Assembly: GCF_002105155.1 (NCBI RefSeq)
Contig: NW_019028997.1
Location: 62,001 to 126,000, forward strand
Direction of reading: 5' to 3'
Length of the DNA stretch: 64,000 nucleotides
From: Lobosporangium transversale
Taxonomy: Eukaryota > Mortierellomycota > Mortierellomycetes > Mortierellales > Mortierellaceae
Shown here: positions 45,363-58,952 of the stretch, in pieces
How the letters are laid out: each line of letters starts with the position of its first letter
Position numbering within the stretch: position 1 is the stretch's first letter
Notes under the pieces: model-generated
Told to the model about the DNA's origin: nothing
Databases searched by the model: none
The model's input: the letters and a program-made list of their open reading frames with translations, nothing else
Made by a program: the position numbers and the translations under genes

Positions 45363-48188
45363 AGTCAGTCAAAGAACACAAAAATAAGGAATTGCATTGG
45401 CAATGGAAATAGTAAGTTTACCTGAAGTTTTGGAACAAAGAGCTGTGCCCCCGTTTCTAAAAGAGTCAGGTCATTGAATGCGCTCATGACACCTTCTCTC
45501 TTAACTTCATTCTCATATAGTTGTGAAGCAGTTAAAGAACCTGTCGGCGCTATTGCTGCTGGTACATCCACCGTGCTTCTAGTCGGTTCTGATGTCAGTG
45601 CATCCGGGCCCTCAATCAATGGATCTTCCGCCTTACTTATATCACTCGTATCATTGTCTTCTTCTGGCGACGTTTGCCTGTCTAAAACAGACTGATCGTT
45701 ATCCTTGATCTCCTCAACGTTAGTCCTTGACTCTTGATCTTCTGGGGATGCTTCATTTGTAGTATCCAAAAGTTCAAAAACAACTGGATCTGGTGTGGAC
45801 TTTGCTGATACCGGTGTCGAAGAGGCTTTCGAGAACAACGAAGACATATCATCTACGAGAATATTAGTGTCGATTTCCGTCGTGGACTCTTGCTGACGCT
45901 CTGCATTTTCACGAGCGATACAGCAATTGATCATTGACAATTTTTGATGTATCAGGTTAAATCGTAAATCTATTGTAGGTGTTCTGTTGTTGGCTGCATT
46001 ATCATCATTATCACCATTGTACTCAAGGGGTTTGTCATCGATTGCTGTCTCGCCTTCGTTGTTGGGTTTATAATCGGATCTACTTGAGGTATATGTATTC
46101 TCGCCATAAACCTGGACCAATGGTATCATCTCTCGAGCCTCCCAATGGTTTGTGAATTCAACCAAAAGCTCTGTCCAAACAGCCTTCAAAAAACCCATGA
46201 AAGAAGTTGGATAAGTTATCTCTGAATTGGGTGAAATCACGTCTAGAAGATACAGCAACATTTTCCATAGAAGCGATCCAAATGGTACTGTAGTAGCGTG
46301 TCGAAAATGGAGCCCCAACTCTGCTGCAGAAACCATTCGTACCGTCTGTCCTTCTATAACGTCTCTATATTTCCGCCTTTGGTGTTTTGGGTTCTTAATT
46401 GAAGGCCGATTTACCATTGATGATGATGCTGACGTCTTTGAGCAAAGTGTCTGGACTATTGTCTCAACATCCGTAACGTCTACCATTGCGATGTTTCCTT
46501 GAATAAACTGTGCACCCTTCCTTAATAAAGAAGTATAAGAGTGTCTTTCCTTTTCCGACTCTTGCTCTTTTCTTTCCGAAGAGCCCGTACCACTATTAGA
46601 GACATCTCTCTGCCACGATGATATTGCTTCCTCAAGGACTCCACTCAGCAGCCCATAGTCTTCACGTTTGAGCTGTACTCTCAGAGTCCAGATATTGGCC
46701 TGACTTGCTTCCATGTCTGTAAAGTTTTTACTGTCCAAATAGACTGTACTAGGTGCTGATGCTGTTAAAGAAGTACAACAAATAAAAAAATAAAAATAAA
46801 AATAAAAAAAATTAGTCAAATTGTGGTATAGTTGGAACTTGCGATGTACACCAATTGAGAGCCCAAGGATTGAATAACTCACCAAACCTTGCCACTAGAT
46901 GGAATGTCTTGAGAGGATCATGAATAGGTCCAAGCGGGAGAACTGGGACCTTTGATATTGGCGATACTGCTACTGTTGATAATGGTGAGCGCTTCATGTC
47001 TTTACTCAATTGCTTCAGTTCGTCGTTTTCGTTATCATCATCATCATCGCCATCGCCATCGCCATCGTCATCATCACCGTCACCGTCACCACTAGCATTG
47101 TCACTGTCTTCATCGTTCTTAATACTTGCATCGGTCCATTGCCGCCAGTCATCATCATACCAATTCTCGAGTTGATAGCTGAACAATCCAGACACATAAA
47201 TCTGTTCTTTGACTTCCCGACTGTAGCCATTATTGGAATCATCATTTGTTCCGTCTCTCCCTGCGTTAAAACTGTCATGGGATGCATACTCATCCTCAAT
47301 ACCCATGCGCTCAATAAAAAGATCCAGAATGCCTGACAGGTTGGTGTACTGTGCTGGGGGGTATGATACCACCACGGTGTTGAACCTGACTTCAATCGCC
47401 TGATCTTCTGGAGTATCTTCTAATCCAAGCTCGATAGCATTGCCAAAAGTATGTTGTTGCTGTGTACTCAATTGCAGCGGCTGAATGGACAGGCCTGTGT
47501 AGGTCTTGTTTTTCGGGTGGCCAGTCGGTACAAAGACAGGGATGTTGCAACCCGTATTTTGAAATGCGATCGCAAATGATGATAGAAGAAGTTTGGCACT
47601 TCCCAAATCAACAATAACTGATGAGCTCGAGTCTCCGTCCGCAGTATCGGTAGGTGCAGGCGCAAGAATAAGAATATGGGTCAAGGCTGTCCATCGATGC
47701 AATATATGGTGTTCATGGCCTTCCAATTTGGTTGGTAGGAAATCGAGATCGATCTGTTCTACACCAACAGCCATTCTAGCTTTAGCAGGGTGATAGCTGT
47801 ACGACAACACGTAAGAGTCCCTATCCAATGTCACGATGGCGTTGTGCTGGTATACACTATTACCACTAGTACCGCTGCTACCGTTATTACTACTAATATC
47901 GGGATTAAGGATTGTGGCAGTAAGAGGAGTAGTAGTCGTATTGAGATTGGGATTGTGCTGTAGTATATCCTTTTGATCCCCATCAATGGCCAGCGCGAGT
48001 TCTTTGTTTAGGTTAAGAACATCGTTTGTAGGTGTGGTTGGCATGAGAGTGGGGTTGAAAACACCATAACTATTGTGGATTAGACCCCATTGCTTTAGGC
48101 AGTCCTCAATTTGGACGATAAATCTTTCCCATGGGCCAGAGGTTGTATAGTCGATGAATTCAAAATTGTCAAAGTCATCCTGGTCCAT
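43790..48188 (-). CDS. RAB3GAP1: Rab3 GTPase-activating protein catalytic subunit homologue
   Basis: Large protein of about 1,200 residues. In animals the RAB3GAP1/2 complex acts as a GAP for Rab3 and an exchange factor for Rab18. Exons run about 48188-46883, 46761-45422, 45303-45183, 45060-44915, 44760-44647, 44540-44312 and 44176-43790. Conserved blocks appear in order: FEFIDYTTSGPWERFIVQIE, LLLSSFAIAFQNTGCNIPVF, QYTNLSGILDLFIERMG, HQKLSMINCCIARENAE, and MSAFKAANPGCVLGDFIRWH with SPKDW. The expected catalytic-region Arg lies among these last blocks. The C-terminus reads LQRRMYACFKNL. A long acidic insert (DGDGDDDDGD) divides the N-terminal half. Introns carry very long T-runs on the gene strand, one directly after a CTAAC branch-like site. 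Partner RAB3GAP2 is not in the window. Confidence 0.9.
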
Positions 48189-48616
48189 AGAAGCAATTTA
48201 GTATGGGGTTGAAGTTTGTACTGCGTATGACAGGTGAGTCAATTAATACTAAGCTGCGGAATGCGTTGAAGAGGAAATAATGAGCTAATGGAGAGAGAGA
48301 GAGTTGAAAGAGGAGAAAGAGGGAGAAAGAGGGAGAAAGAGGGAGAAAGAGAGAGGGAGAGAAAGCGAGAGAATGAGAAAATAGAAAGAGAGAATGAGAA
48401 TTGAGAATGAGGAAGAATTGAGGCGAAGGCAAGAGCGTAATAAGCCCTGGAGAAACACGCATCAATTGTTGGAGAGAGGAGGTTGTACAGATCTATTTAT
48501 TGATCGAGCCTCATGCCCTCGTGATATGATTTGATATGGTGGCAACAGTGTTACATTGGATGGTTCACGTTTTATTCCTTCTTTTCAGATAATGAGATAA
48601 TGAGCAATCCCTTACT
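48189..48616. other. Short spacer between RAB3GAP1 and TRAPPC10 homologues
   Basis: This holds the RAB3GAP1 promoter and the TRAPPC10 3' end. A decamer GA repeat (AGAGGGAGAA, about four units) is at about 48312-48352 in the presumed promoter. No other gene. Confidence 0.55.
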
Positions 48617-51600
48617 TCACCGGTCTACCATGTTGCCTGAAATATGTACGCCCCGTTGTTGATCAATAAAGAAGGTGGACGTCGTAGTCCTTGGTTTAAT
48701 CAGCACTTGCTCCGCCTCATTTACATACGCCATCTGGTTATACACACTGCTCGTCGCACTCGTCACCTGGATTTTGGGTACATGCAACGGACCTGTCTTC
48801 AATGGCACCAGTGACACTGCGTGCGTCGTAGTCATCCCAGGCTGCAAAAACAAAAAACAAACAAAAAAAAAAAAAAAAAAAAAAGGTTAATGAAAATATG
48901 TAAAAGGTAGATAAATACTCTATACTCTAGTCATGATATGCCATGCCAATTCTATTCACCTTTGCACTGAACAGTCGTTTCCTATGGCCACATAACAACC
49001 AGTTCTCATAGTCTACCAAGATTTCATAATAGAAATCATTGACCTGATCCTTGTCTTTGTTTGGATTCCAGTACGCAGAGTTCTTGATTACCAGCTTGAA
49101 TGTTGCTGGTGAACCTACAGTCAACTCCTGTGAATCATCTACCACTGTCTCCACTGTTGTCAGCAATTGTGAAGTAGGAAGCGGTACAGGGAATGAAATC
49201 TGTAGTGGTCGGTTGGACGAAGTCAATGTCATGATTTGATCATAATCAAATCGCTTATTATCCTACATAAAATAAAATAAAATAAAATAAAAAAAAGGTC
49301 GGTATACAAACACCATCTCCAATCAGTCCTTTTAAAAAAAATAAAATAAAATAAAATAAAATAAAAAAATAAAAAAAAAAAAAAAAATTACTGAGAAGAG
49401 GTCTTTTAAGATGCTAATCAGGGTTTCTCGGATCTTAGGATCATGATATGCCAAGATAGTCTCACAGCTACCAACATCTAATGGTGGCAATTCCAGCTGG
49501 TCCGATATACCATATGCCATATAATCAATTCCTTTGAGTAAGTGTCTCTTAAGATGTGATGTAAGGAAAAGCGCGTGTTGCTCAAGTTGCATTTTAGCCA
49601 AGTCTGTCTCGACAATTGAAGTTAGAGCCTTTTCCACTTCTAAGATCAGGAGTAGTTTGAAAAAGGAAGAAAAAGGGTGGGTTAAAGATAGAAATAAACA
49701 ACTCTGTTGACTAAGCACATTCTCCGTAAAATGTAAACTGTAAACTGTACCATCTCGTAAGCTGTGATAAGTAACAATGAACTGAGCCGGCAAATCTGCA
49801 TCTAGTTTTGTGTTCAAGGAAAATCAAAGGAGTATGTTAGGCCTAAGGTATGGACTTTGGCTGATTAAAGTCAATCAGTAATGGCGTACCTTTTGCATCT
49901 ATTGAGCGAGATATCTTGAAGACGAAGGTAGCATGTTGTCTAGGGAACAAGGTCTGGATAGTGTTTTATGTTAAATCAACCTCTCGTTGAAAATGCATGG
50001 AGTTAATGCGAAATTTTTAATACCATTTCCCCTGCAAATGGCGCCTGCTTGATTTCTTTAATCCGAGAAGGATGGTGAAGGTCAACGTTTAATATGCGAA
50101 TTGGGACAAAGCTTGTACATGTCAAGTCAAGTTTCAAATTGAGGCTGAGGTAATATCAAGGATTAAGAAAAGATGAATATCATGGTTAATATCTTTAATA
50201 TTACAATAATCTAGACTGCCTGAAGAGAAAATAAACTGAAATCCTTACCAATCGTCCCTCCAGATGATTGAATGAGAGACTTGCAATGGAAGCACTGTGT
50301 CAATACTGGTTGTAAGTCTGAAAGAATGCCGTTTTGAGTTAGGTGTGAGGTAATGGATTGCCATTTTTATCGGATGCTCTGTCGCTGTCTGGTGCGTCTC
50401 ATATGGAACAGTAATGGCCAGGGTCTCGTTGGGGCCAAATACGGGCAACGGAATGACTTCGTAGCTTTCAAAAGTGATTTCACCCTTTGAGGAATCTCCA
50501 TTTTCAACAGCCGTCACCTTAGTATACTTCAGTACAGGAGCCTTGAGTAGCGAGATACCATCAGAAACAGAGAACAAACTAAGGCTAGCCTCTGCAACTT
50601 GATTACGCCCGCTTGACACATGAACCACAAATGTGCTTGTCTGGCCCAGCTCCATTTCCTGAGGTCGTGTAATAGTAGCCCTCAATGCCTTTGGATGCGA
50701 GTCAACTCGGAAATTGCGTTTTCTGCTCTCCTGCAAAAAGTCATACCAGAACACCAACTTCCCGGTTTTCAGATGTACTTTCTCTAGAACATAGGTCCCA
50801 GATGCTGATGTCTACATTGATGAGAAGGCCATTACAAGAGTATTATCAGCTATTTCACTCTCAACTCTAGATCAAGGCAGCCTCATGCATACTCTGCTGA
50901 AATCGTTGCCTTACCTCGCATGTTACGCGGAATGTGTTTTTCCCAGGATGCATGATCCCATGGCGGAGAGTAAACCACAGCTCATCGACTTCACCGCTCA
51001 CCATCCTTACTGATAATTTGTTGAATTCAATGTCCTAATATGTATTAAAGTGCCATTAATGCCTTTTAAAAAGGACAAATGATCCACTAAAAGATTTGCT
51101 GATACGCTGATACACGGAGCATGGATTTACTTTGGGTAACTTATTCTCAATCATGACATCAACATATGAGCCATCGTCATCTTGAAGAATGTCTACTACA
51201 GATACAACCTTAACTGTGAACATTGGCGCAAATTCATGGTGTATTTCCTGCTTCAGTTCCTTGGATGTCACTGTGCTGAACAATTCGTTCGAATAATACA
51301 ATTTGTCTTCGTCCTTGAGGTCATCCATGTTTCTCAACAGTGTTAGACATGCCTCAGCATATTTGACTGTCTCGCCCAACTCTTTCAGACACTTGGCATG
51401 CTTGATCACCAATTCATTCTCAAGTACTGTCCAGTGATTATGTCCATATCGCCATGTAATGGATTCCAAAATCCGTGCAGCTTCCGCATATTTTTTCCTA
51501 TAGCTATATCCAAAACAGCATTAGGGACTGTTTATAAGTCGTTATGCTCTGTATCTCCTTCATTAGCAGGCAAACTTACTATTGAAGAGCAGCCACATCA

Positions 51601-52537
51601 CCATGTAAAAGTAATGATGAACGGCGGCGTCCACTCCCATCATAACCCCTAATTGCTCTTGCAGAAACGCTCTGGATTATATTTAAATTAAGTAATACGA
51701 CAATTAGGCAGCATAAATACTAATAAATTTCGTTATAAAGACCAGTCAGTCACCCATACCATGTATACGGCGTCAAATGTCTCATCAGATGAAACGGCTT
51801 CCTGAAGCTCATTAGGCATTGGTCTCTTTTCCACTTCCTCTGGCGTTGGTGAGTCAGTATTATCGTAGCCCAAAGACATTGTGAAAGGTAACTCCTTCGG
51901 GAGTCGTCCATGTTGAATGCCAAGCTTGTCCAGCTAAAATGCGATTGAAATAGGTTAGAGCCGTTCTTTGAATGTCTAGTTCACCCAAGATTGAAATGAT
52001 AACTAGACTCAGCGTGATCCAAGACAGCTACCTGTTGACGCGCCAGTTGCAGAAGCTCAGCCTTCGCGCCGTCCAGCGAGACCATCGTGTGAGGATCATC
52101 TGTGGATAATGGGATAGTCTCGTCACATTCGTTTACTATAGACATACATGCTGTGTAAATCCATGATTCCAGAAAATTCTCTGTGAGGTTTAGCTACGAA
52201 GGGACAGGTATAATGCTCTATTAATCATCCAAGCTAGTCCTTTAATGATTTAGTTATAAAGTATAGAGGTCATTATGCACATACCACATGCTCTCGAACA
52301 GTACGGGCAAATGATGGGATAAAGATTAATGCTCTATGGCAAATCTCTACTGGCCGCCTCAGTCGGAATAGCAAGTTACATTGTCGCCCAAACAGATATG
52401 TCCTGAAATCAAATACTGAGATAGTGTTCTGCATTATTAAATCCCTATAGGGCTTCCTGTTGAGGTCCAGTAAATTAGCGTCATTGTCTCCTTCCTGCAT
52501 CCCGCCAAACTTCCCATACCAAGTAAGCGCATTATCT

Positions 52538-52579
<42 letters not shown>

Positions 52580-53781
52580 AAACATCAACAAGAATTGCCA
52601 TTTTGACTAAATATACTACTACAAGTATTGTTGAAAGACTCCAAAGCTGGCAAGTGCCTACCTCGAAGGATTTGGAAAAATGAAGCTTCCAGTTCATCAT
52701 ACTGTCGTAGAGCTTCCTCATGCAAGTTCATCATCTCGTACGCATTGGTGAGGCCTTCTTTCAAAATAAAAAATGTACAATAATTCCATCCGGGCATTTG
52801 TCGCTGTGAGTCCAAGCGACGAATATCTTCTTCAAAGGTCAGAACATGTTGATCAAAGCTTGTCAGTATTCCTTCTTTCATCTTTTCTGTAAATTCTGCC
52901 CATAATTCCATTTCAGACATCTCTGTATCTGCCATCCTGACTTGTGCAACCCTATAACGATGTGAATCCATTGAGACAAAAAAAAGAAAGAAATCTGGCA
53001 TTTAGATTCTTTAAGGATCAATGCTCTGTGCCTGAGTGCAATATATTGTCGCTAATTACCTGTCTCGTTTGCCAGTGTTGAAGTCGGCTTTAATTCTATC
53101 TAGGACAGAGGCCCTCAAGAACTTTGCAGCCCTTGCGCTCTCCTGACTGCTAATGTGCACAATGAGCCATTCCTGATTTTTCTTTGATGTGATAAGATTG
53201 ATCCAATCCCGAATCTGCTGCTTAACTGTGGTCCTGTATGTTTCATTATCCTAACATTTCAAAGTTAAAAAAAAAAAAAAAAAAAAAAAAAAGCCAACAC
53301 TGAACTAATTAGATAGCTCTAACATCTAATTGATGAATTGTCGAGAAAAGAGATGTGGTTAAGAAAATACCTCGCAATTGACAAAATATAGATTGAGGTA
53401 TGGGTTCTGCAGCAGAGTCACTGGCGGTAGGTTCTTAGAGGATTCAGGTGTGAAACGTTTGAATTCCACGTCCAGCATGGCGATATTCCGTTTGGTCCTA
53501 TTGTTACTTGGCTTCCAAACCAAGTTGCGCAACGGCAGCCTTGCTGCAAGGTCCTTTTCGATACCAGCCCAATTACCGCTCTCATCGCAATCTGTGGTTC
53601 AAAAACAAAACGAACAAGAAAAAGTAATAATGAGCAAATGGCGGAAAGACAGAATAAAAAGTAAAGACTAAGATCTAAGCTAAAGATATGTTGCTGAATT
53701 TTTTTATTTTATTTTATTTTTCTTTTGCAAGATGGTGTTCCATGTCTACCTACAGGTGACAATGACACGCTTGGGTTCCAT
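48617..53781 (-). CDS. TRS130: TRAPPII complex subunit TRAPPC10/Trs130
   Basis: Scaffold of the TRAPPII complex, a Golgi exchange factor for Rab11/Ypt31-type GTPases (and Rab18 in animals). ATG at 53781 (MEPKRVIVT, then a GTAGGT donor), TAG/TAA end at 48617. More than a dozen exons. Family blocks in order: LAARLPLRNLVWKPS, NPYLNLYFVNCE, WLIVHISSQESARAAKF, FEEDIRRLDSQRQMPGWNYC, EEALRQYDELEASFFQIL, DFRTYLFGRQCNLLFRLRRP, AYMSVSARAIRGYDGSGRRR-type middle text and a beta-rich C-terminal half (VNDFYYEILVDYENWLLCGH). The intron after the YDELEASFF exon contains a T22A19 tract just before TTAG. It is on the same strand as RAB3GAP1, 428 bases upstream. Exon edges in the 3' half were not all fixed. Confidence 0.87.
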
Positions 53782-54508
53782 TGTTACCAGGATCTCAAAA
53801 AAGAAAGAAACTCTCCTTGACTACTGGACAGACGAGTGACTAAGCAATAATAGACAGTTCTCGTGTAAATAAGAGTAAGGGTGAGGGTGAGTGTGAGAGT
53901 GTGGTAATGAGAAAGGGAATGTGTACAGATGGAGTTGATGAAAGGGGACAAAATTTGAGCTCAATACCGTCCATGTGACGTCCAAATAAGGCGCGTTCAA
54001 TGGACCGAGAAGAGACGTGTGTGTTTCGCGCTTGGCGGCAACCTATAGTAACAGAGGGAATCTCTTAAGGATACCTCAATCATCTATTCTACATTCATGC
54101 AACCTGACGAAACAAAAAAAAAGAAAAAAAAAAAAACCTGTGCCCGATCCTCTTCTTTTTTTATTATCGTATCACACCATCGTTCGCTCTGACCTCCCCA
54201 TCTTGCTTCGCCTAAATGTGTTTCTCCCTTTGGCTCCTCAGATGGCCTTTCGATGCATAAAATAAAAATAAAAAGGCGGGCATTATAGACGCGTTTATAT
54301 ATTTTCTCCTTCCTCTTTCCTTTTACTCGACAACCACTGTCTTTCACACACATTTCTTTCTCTAGTATCTAAAGTATATTCTCAGTATTATACATTGCCA
54401 TTCTTCGACTGTCTTCGGTTTTGCTCTCAAAACCTCTCAGGTCTTTCTTTTTGGAAAAAAAACCCCCATTATCCTTTTATCCCGATAGAAAAGACAAAAA
54501 ACCAACAA
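53782..54508. other. Divergent promoter region
   Basis: Between the TRAPPC10 start (minus) and the next start (plus) lies a GTGAGGGTGAGTGTGAGAGT patch near 53880, an A-rich tract at 54113-54137 and pyrimidine-rich DNA before 54508. No gene is supported. Confidence 0.5.
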
Positions 54509-56491
54509 ATGATTCGGGCAGGACTATATTCCATCTCAGCAGCTATCACATTTGCCTCCAATGCATTTCTAGTATCCTTACTTCTCTTTCCTGATCAACC
54601 ATCGACCGTTGATACCGCCTATCTCTGGCCCAAGCCAGTGACTAAATATCACAGACAGCACATCATCCCACCCCCCAATCGCTCCAGATTTCAGCTTCCA
54701 AATGACATTAATCCACAATTATCTCAACTCGCGGCCCGGTTTCGAAATAGGATTTTGAATAGTCGGTTTCAAAACTCTATTGACCCTAGATTGCTGGTCA
54801 AGGAAGGAGAAAGGCTCCGAATTCAAGATATTAAGCTGGAACTCACCTCATCCGAGGTTGAAGCGGGCGCATCAGCATACACTCTAAGATTGCACACTGG
54901 TGGTGAGTGCAAAATTAATTACTTATTAAAGAAAGGCCATCAAATATGAGCTATCTATATGCTGAACTAATAGACATTTATTCATTTTTGAAATCAATAA
55001 AGTCCCTAGTACCTCTTTCAAACGGGATACGGCACAATGCGAGTATTTCCCCACGTATGCTTTTATACAGGATAGCTCCAAGGATATTCTTTGGCAATCT
55101 TGGTAAAGCTAATGACTCTACATACTTTTCTAAAAAAAAAAAAATATGCAAACCATAGCAGCAATCAACCTGCTTTAAAACCACATTATACGATCGAGAA
55201 AATGCTGGTCAAATCTACTCTCTCTCTTTTTTTTTTATTTTTTTATTTTTTTTTATTTTGAAGACTACAATAGAAAAGTCAAATGTAATAAATCTTTTTT
55301 TTTTTTTTTTTTTTTTTTTGCGGTACGACATTCCATTATGGAAGCATAGGGGCCTTAGCGTACCTCGTGACGAACAACACGCATGGAGGAAAAAAGGAGA
55401 TTACCCATATTCATGGTCAATCGCATTTCCCACGCCGAAGGGTGTTGGCCTATTCTATTAGGAATCCTCTTTCAGTGACAGCTCTCTACCGCATTGATAC
55501 CATGGTCATGAACAAACCAAGCCTCTCCTGCTGGGATGCTGATCCCCACTCCTTTCCTACTCCCTCGCACATCCAATTGCAACAAAAAGAAGGTTATTGG
55601 ATATCGGATTTACCACTCAGCCACACTGCTCAGGAGGATCTTTGTGTCAGTAGCTTGATCTACACTAATGACGACTATCCAGAACTGATCCAATACAATG
55701 CCAATCATGGGAGTTGTTTCGATTTGGAAATCAATATGCCAGATCATGCACGGTCATGGCCTAGCACCTTCCCAAAAGTTATTGCATGTTCTGATAGCTA
55801 TCCTGACTACAGTTGCTATTACTCAAAATCTCGAAGCGAGCAATTGAGTCGGAGCCTTCTATTGACCTATGAAGTTATTCAAAGGAACCATGGCCAGGCG
55901 CTACATCTTTTCAACGAACAGCATCTTTATTTTAAACTTGATAAAGTCAGTATCAATTGCCGGGGTAGTGTTGATCCCATGATCAAATATATAAAGCGCA
56001 ACATCCCCAAATCCAAGGAAAGGTATGAAGGTACCTTGGACCAACTTGTCTCAAAGCAAGGTCAAAAGACATTCCTTAACTGGGAAGAGGAGCCTCTGAT
56101 GAATTGCGATAAAGTTCATCGCCCAGAGAAAAAGGATATAGTGGCTGAAGTCTTAACAAGCTCACATGATATCAGGATTGCTAATGTAGTTGGTCGTTGT
56201 GAAGTTGGAGTTTGGCCCAGCAACTCAATACCTGATTCATATGATATCTGGCAAAGGAACGATTGGTACAATTTAGTTTTGGGACTCAGTCTGAACAAGG
56301 CGCAGCAGGTCATCGGGAATGAGGCGTTAGTGTCGGAAAATGCTAATTTTGAATCAAACTTGTGGCCATGCACAGCTACTGCGGCAAAGGTAAAAAGAAG
56401 AAACCCAAAAAGGCGATATCGTTTATTTTAGTTTCTAATTAACATATTTGTTTTAAAAGTTTATGCACTCTAACCTTGAGTCTTTTACGTC

Positions 56492-56534
<43 letters not shown>

Positions 56535-57159
56535 CAATGTTTGCTTGTTTGTTCTTTTTTTAAAGATGCTTGAGAGTAGAAAGTCTAACAACAACTCAAC
56601 AGTGGTGTGGAATGTTCCTAATCAAATGCTTTGGAGCACCGAAATCCTTGAGGGAATCGACAGTGATCGCGCCTCTTCAAGCTCTCTAAGAGCATTAGTG
56701 CTAAGTCTTTACAACCAATGTGGTATTTACAACATCCTGAACAGTGCATCTGGCCCAAGCCTATGGAGCGATCACACTAGTAATGAATATGGTACGCACA
56801 ACGGTTGTTGTTTCTAAATGTATTAGATAATCATAAAGATGACTCAGATTAAATGTCATTTTACAAACACACAACACCTTGAAAAAGAGGAGGTGAGGCA
56901 GGGCAAATGGGACACTGCCATTTCGCTAAAATCTACTACAGTCTGGAACGTTAACAATCAACCTTTGCTCCCTAAATATATTTGTAGCAGATGATGACAT
57001 TTGCTCCTTTAATATTTTTCTCAACGTAAGATTGGCTCTTTCCAATGTTGTGGTGAGCTCTCATGTCCAATACTTTAAAAAAAGGTGGTGGTTTGTTTCC
57101 AGGCATGCAACCTGAAGCTGAGAGATGAAAAAGAGCTTTTTTTTTTTATCAAAGAGTAG
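54509..57159 (+). CDS. Unknown protein with N-terminal signal-anchor
   Basis: About 600 residues. Exons 54509-54902, 55003-55102, 55350-55441, 55476-56389, 56566-56791, 56988-57025 and 57103-57159 are phase-consistent. The N-terminus has a hydrophobic segment (SISAAITFASNAFLVSLLLF) that could be a signal peptide or anchor, so the bulk is probably lumenal or outside. Text such as WSIAFPTPK, VTALYRIDTMVMNKPSLSCW, IACSDSYPDYSCYYSKSRSE and DWYNLVLGLSLNKAQQ is rich in Cys, Tyr and Asp. I recognise no domain. The link between exons 3 and 4 needs a 34-nt intron (55442-55475) or reflects a frameshift. The intron before 56566 contains a T-run of about 43. Confidence 0.6.
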
Positions 57160-57431
57160 AATCGACTTTTTTTTTTTTTTTTTTTTTTTTTGGCAGTTGA
57201 TGCACTGACTCCGGCATCAACAGACAACTTTAATAGAAGAGGGGCTCCTGGATGTTTAGATTTCATTTAAAAGGAAGACAAATAGGCTACTTCGATCCAA
57301 GATAAAAAATATACTTACAGACTTCTTCCATTTATCTTTTTTTTTTTTTTTTTTTTTTTTTTTTGTACCATATCCGCTTTCAAGCACTTGCTTCGTTCTC
57401 TCGCTTTCAACCACTTTCTCATATAATAAAA

Positions 57432-58473
57432 ATGTCATCAGCCCCAGAGAAAAAACAGAAGTCACTCACTATCTCTATCCCTACCTCGGGTAGTGGCCCA
57501 AACGGCGTCCCACTCATCATTGGTACGCACGATGCGCCAGGTAGGATCGTTGGCACAGTCGCCTTCCAATCCAACTACGACTGTAAAGGTGAAGATATCA
57601 TTATTCATTATACAGCTCTAGCAGAGGCTCGTTGGGCAGGTAAATATTGGCGGTAGACTAGAGATGACACTATAAAAAGGTTAAGCGCTTTAAACTTTGT
57701 TCAAACATTAAGACCTTTCCTTTTTCTCTAAAAAAATTAGTGAAGAGAGGCAAGAGAACATATCATTATAGAGGTCGTAAAATGTATGCTGAGCAGGTCT
57801 TTCAATTAGCACTTCCACACCCAAAACCAGGCGCTGTCCAAGCTGGTCAATACTCTTGTCCAATTGATATCACAATCGATCCCAAGGCGAGCCCTTCGTC
57901 CTTCACAGGAATGTATGCATGGATGACTTATCGAATTCGAGCAACGCTTGTTCGCAAATTCCCTTCCTCGAACGTTGTTCGAGATCAGACCATTTGGGTT
58001 TTAAACACTATTCTTCCTCGGCCTCAACTTCACTTTCAAATACTCCAGTAACAATGACACGGTTTAATGGAACACTCAAGGACGTTGTCCCCTATGTCTG
58101 CGTGGTCCCTTCAAATGTCCTGTATCTACAACAACTAGTCCCTGTCACGATCAAAATTATGCCTACAGAGCACCCAGTCAGTGTCGTGAGTGCAGTCATT
58201 AAATTGAAACAATATACTCGATTACAGGTCAGTGGCGGGACAAAATCAGATTCAAAGGAGTTGATGTCATTCCCAGTGACGGACGAGTGGCCTGTCCCAG
58301 AGGCAAGGAAGGGTTGGCAGAGAACCATTGTGGTCTCTTTGCCAGGAGTACCTCAAGTGACGCCCACATTTGGATCAGATATGATCACCAAAACTCATAT
58401 GCTCAAACTTATCATGCAAGTCAGGATGGGCGCTCGTGGGGAGAAGCATGAATTGAGAGTCGAGAGTAAGTGT

Positions 58474-58505
<32 letters not shown>

Positions 58506-58660
58506 ACTATTCTTTTTGATCATGATAAAGAAAAATCTCTTAACTCGTTTCTTCATTCAAAACAATAGTGCCAGTAATTATTACAGGACCCCGTCCACCA
58601 GGCGAGCCATATCCCAGCTTCGATTTGAACCGATATTTGGCTTGCGTTGATCAAACCTAA
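57432..58660 (+). CDS. Arrestin-domain protein with an internal frame break
   Basis: Arrestin-like beta-sandwich protein. Fungal members act as adaptors for ubiquitin ligase on membrane transporters or in pH signalling. The start ATG is at 57432. Exon 1 joins 57740 and following at RWA-VKRGKR; the last exon (PVIITGPRPPGEPYPSFDLN) ends at a TAA at 58658-58660. Arrestin-like text: GRIVGTVAFQSNYDCKGEDI, RKMYAEQVFQLALPHPKPGA and VVPSNVLYLQQLVPVTIKIM. Between DQTIWVLNT (about 58005) and SNTPVTMTRFNGTLKD (about 58050) the frame shifts by one base. No intron with usable splice sites explains it. An indel, natural or from sequencing, is likely. If real, the product is truncated after about 170 residues. 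Confidence 0.75.
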
Positions 58661-58952
58661 AGATGGTTCCTTGCCTGTCCGACTACTCATTATTTAGGAC
58701 ACTCATAATACATAAGCTCGTTTTCCTTATTAAAGAAGTGTGCCTTTTCTAACTCCTTATTTACTTTGCTATCTTTTACTAATGGGATAAAAAAAAAAAA
58801 AAAAATGAAAAAAATGAAAAAGCGCTTTATTAAGGATGTATGTAGATGTTCGTGTTGGGGGATATTGGATGGTATCACTAAGCGTGCAATTGTCATTAGT
58901 TGTATATTTGTGTTATGAGTGTGCAAAATAAGGACAGTCCTTCGTCTTTTCA

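Noticed and set aside
46227..46502. Plus-strand frames inside RAB3GAP1
   Set aside because: Complementary to a coding exon with clear family motifs.
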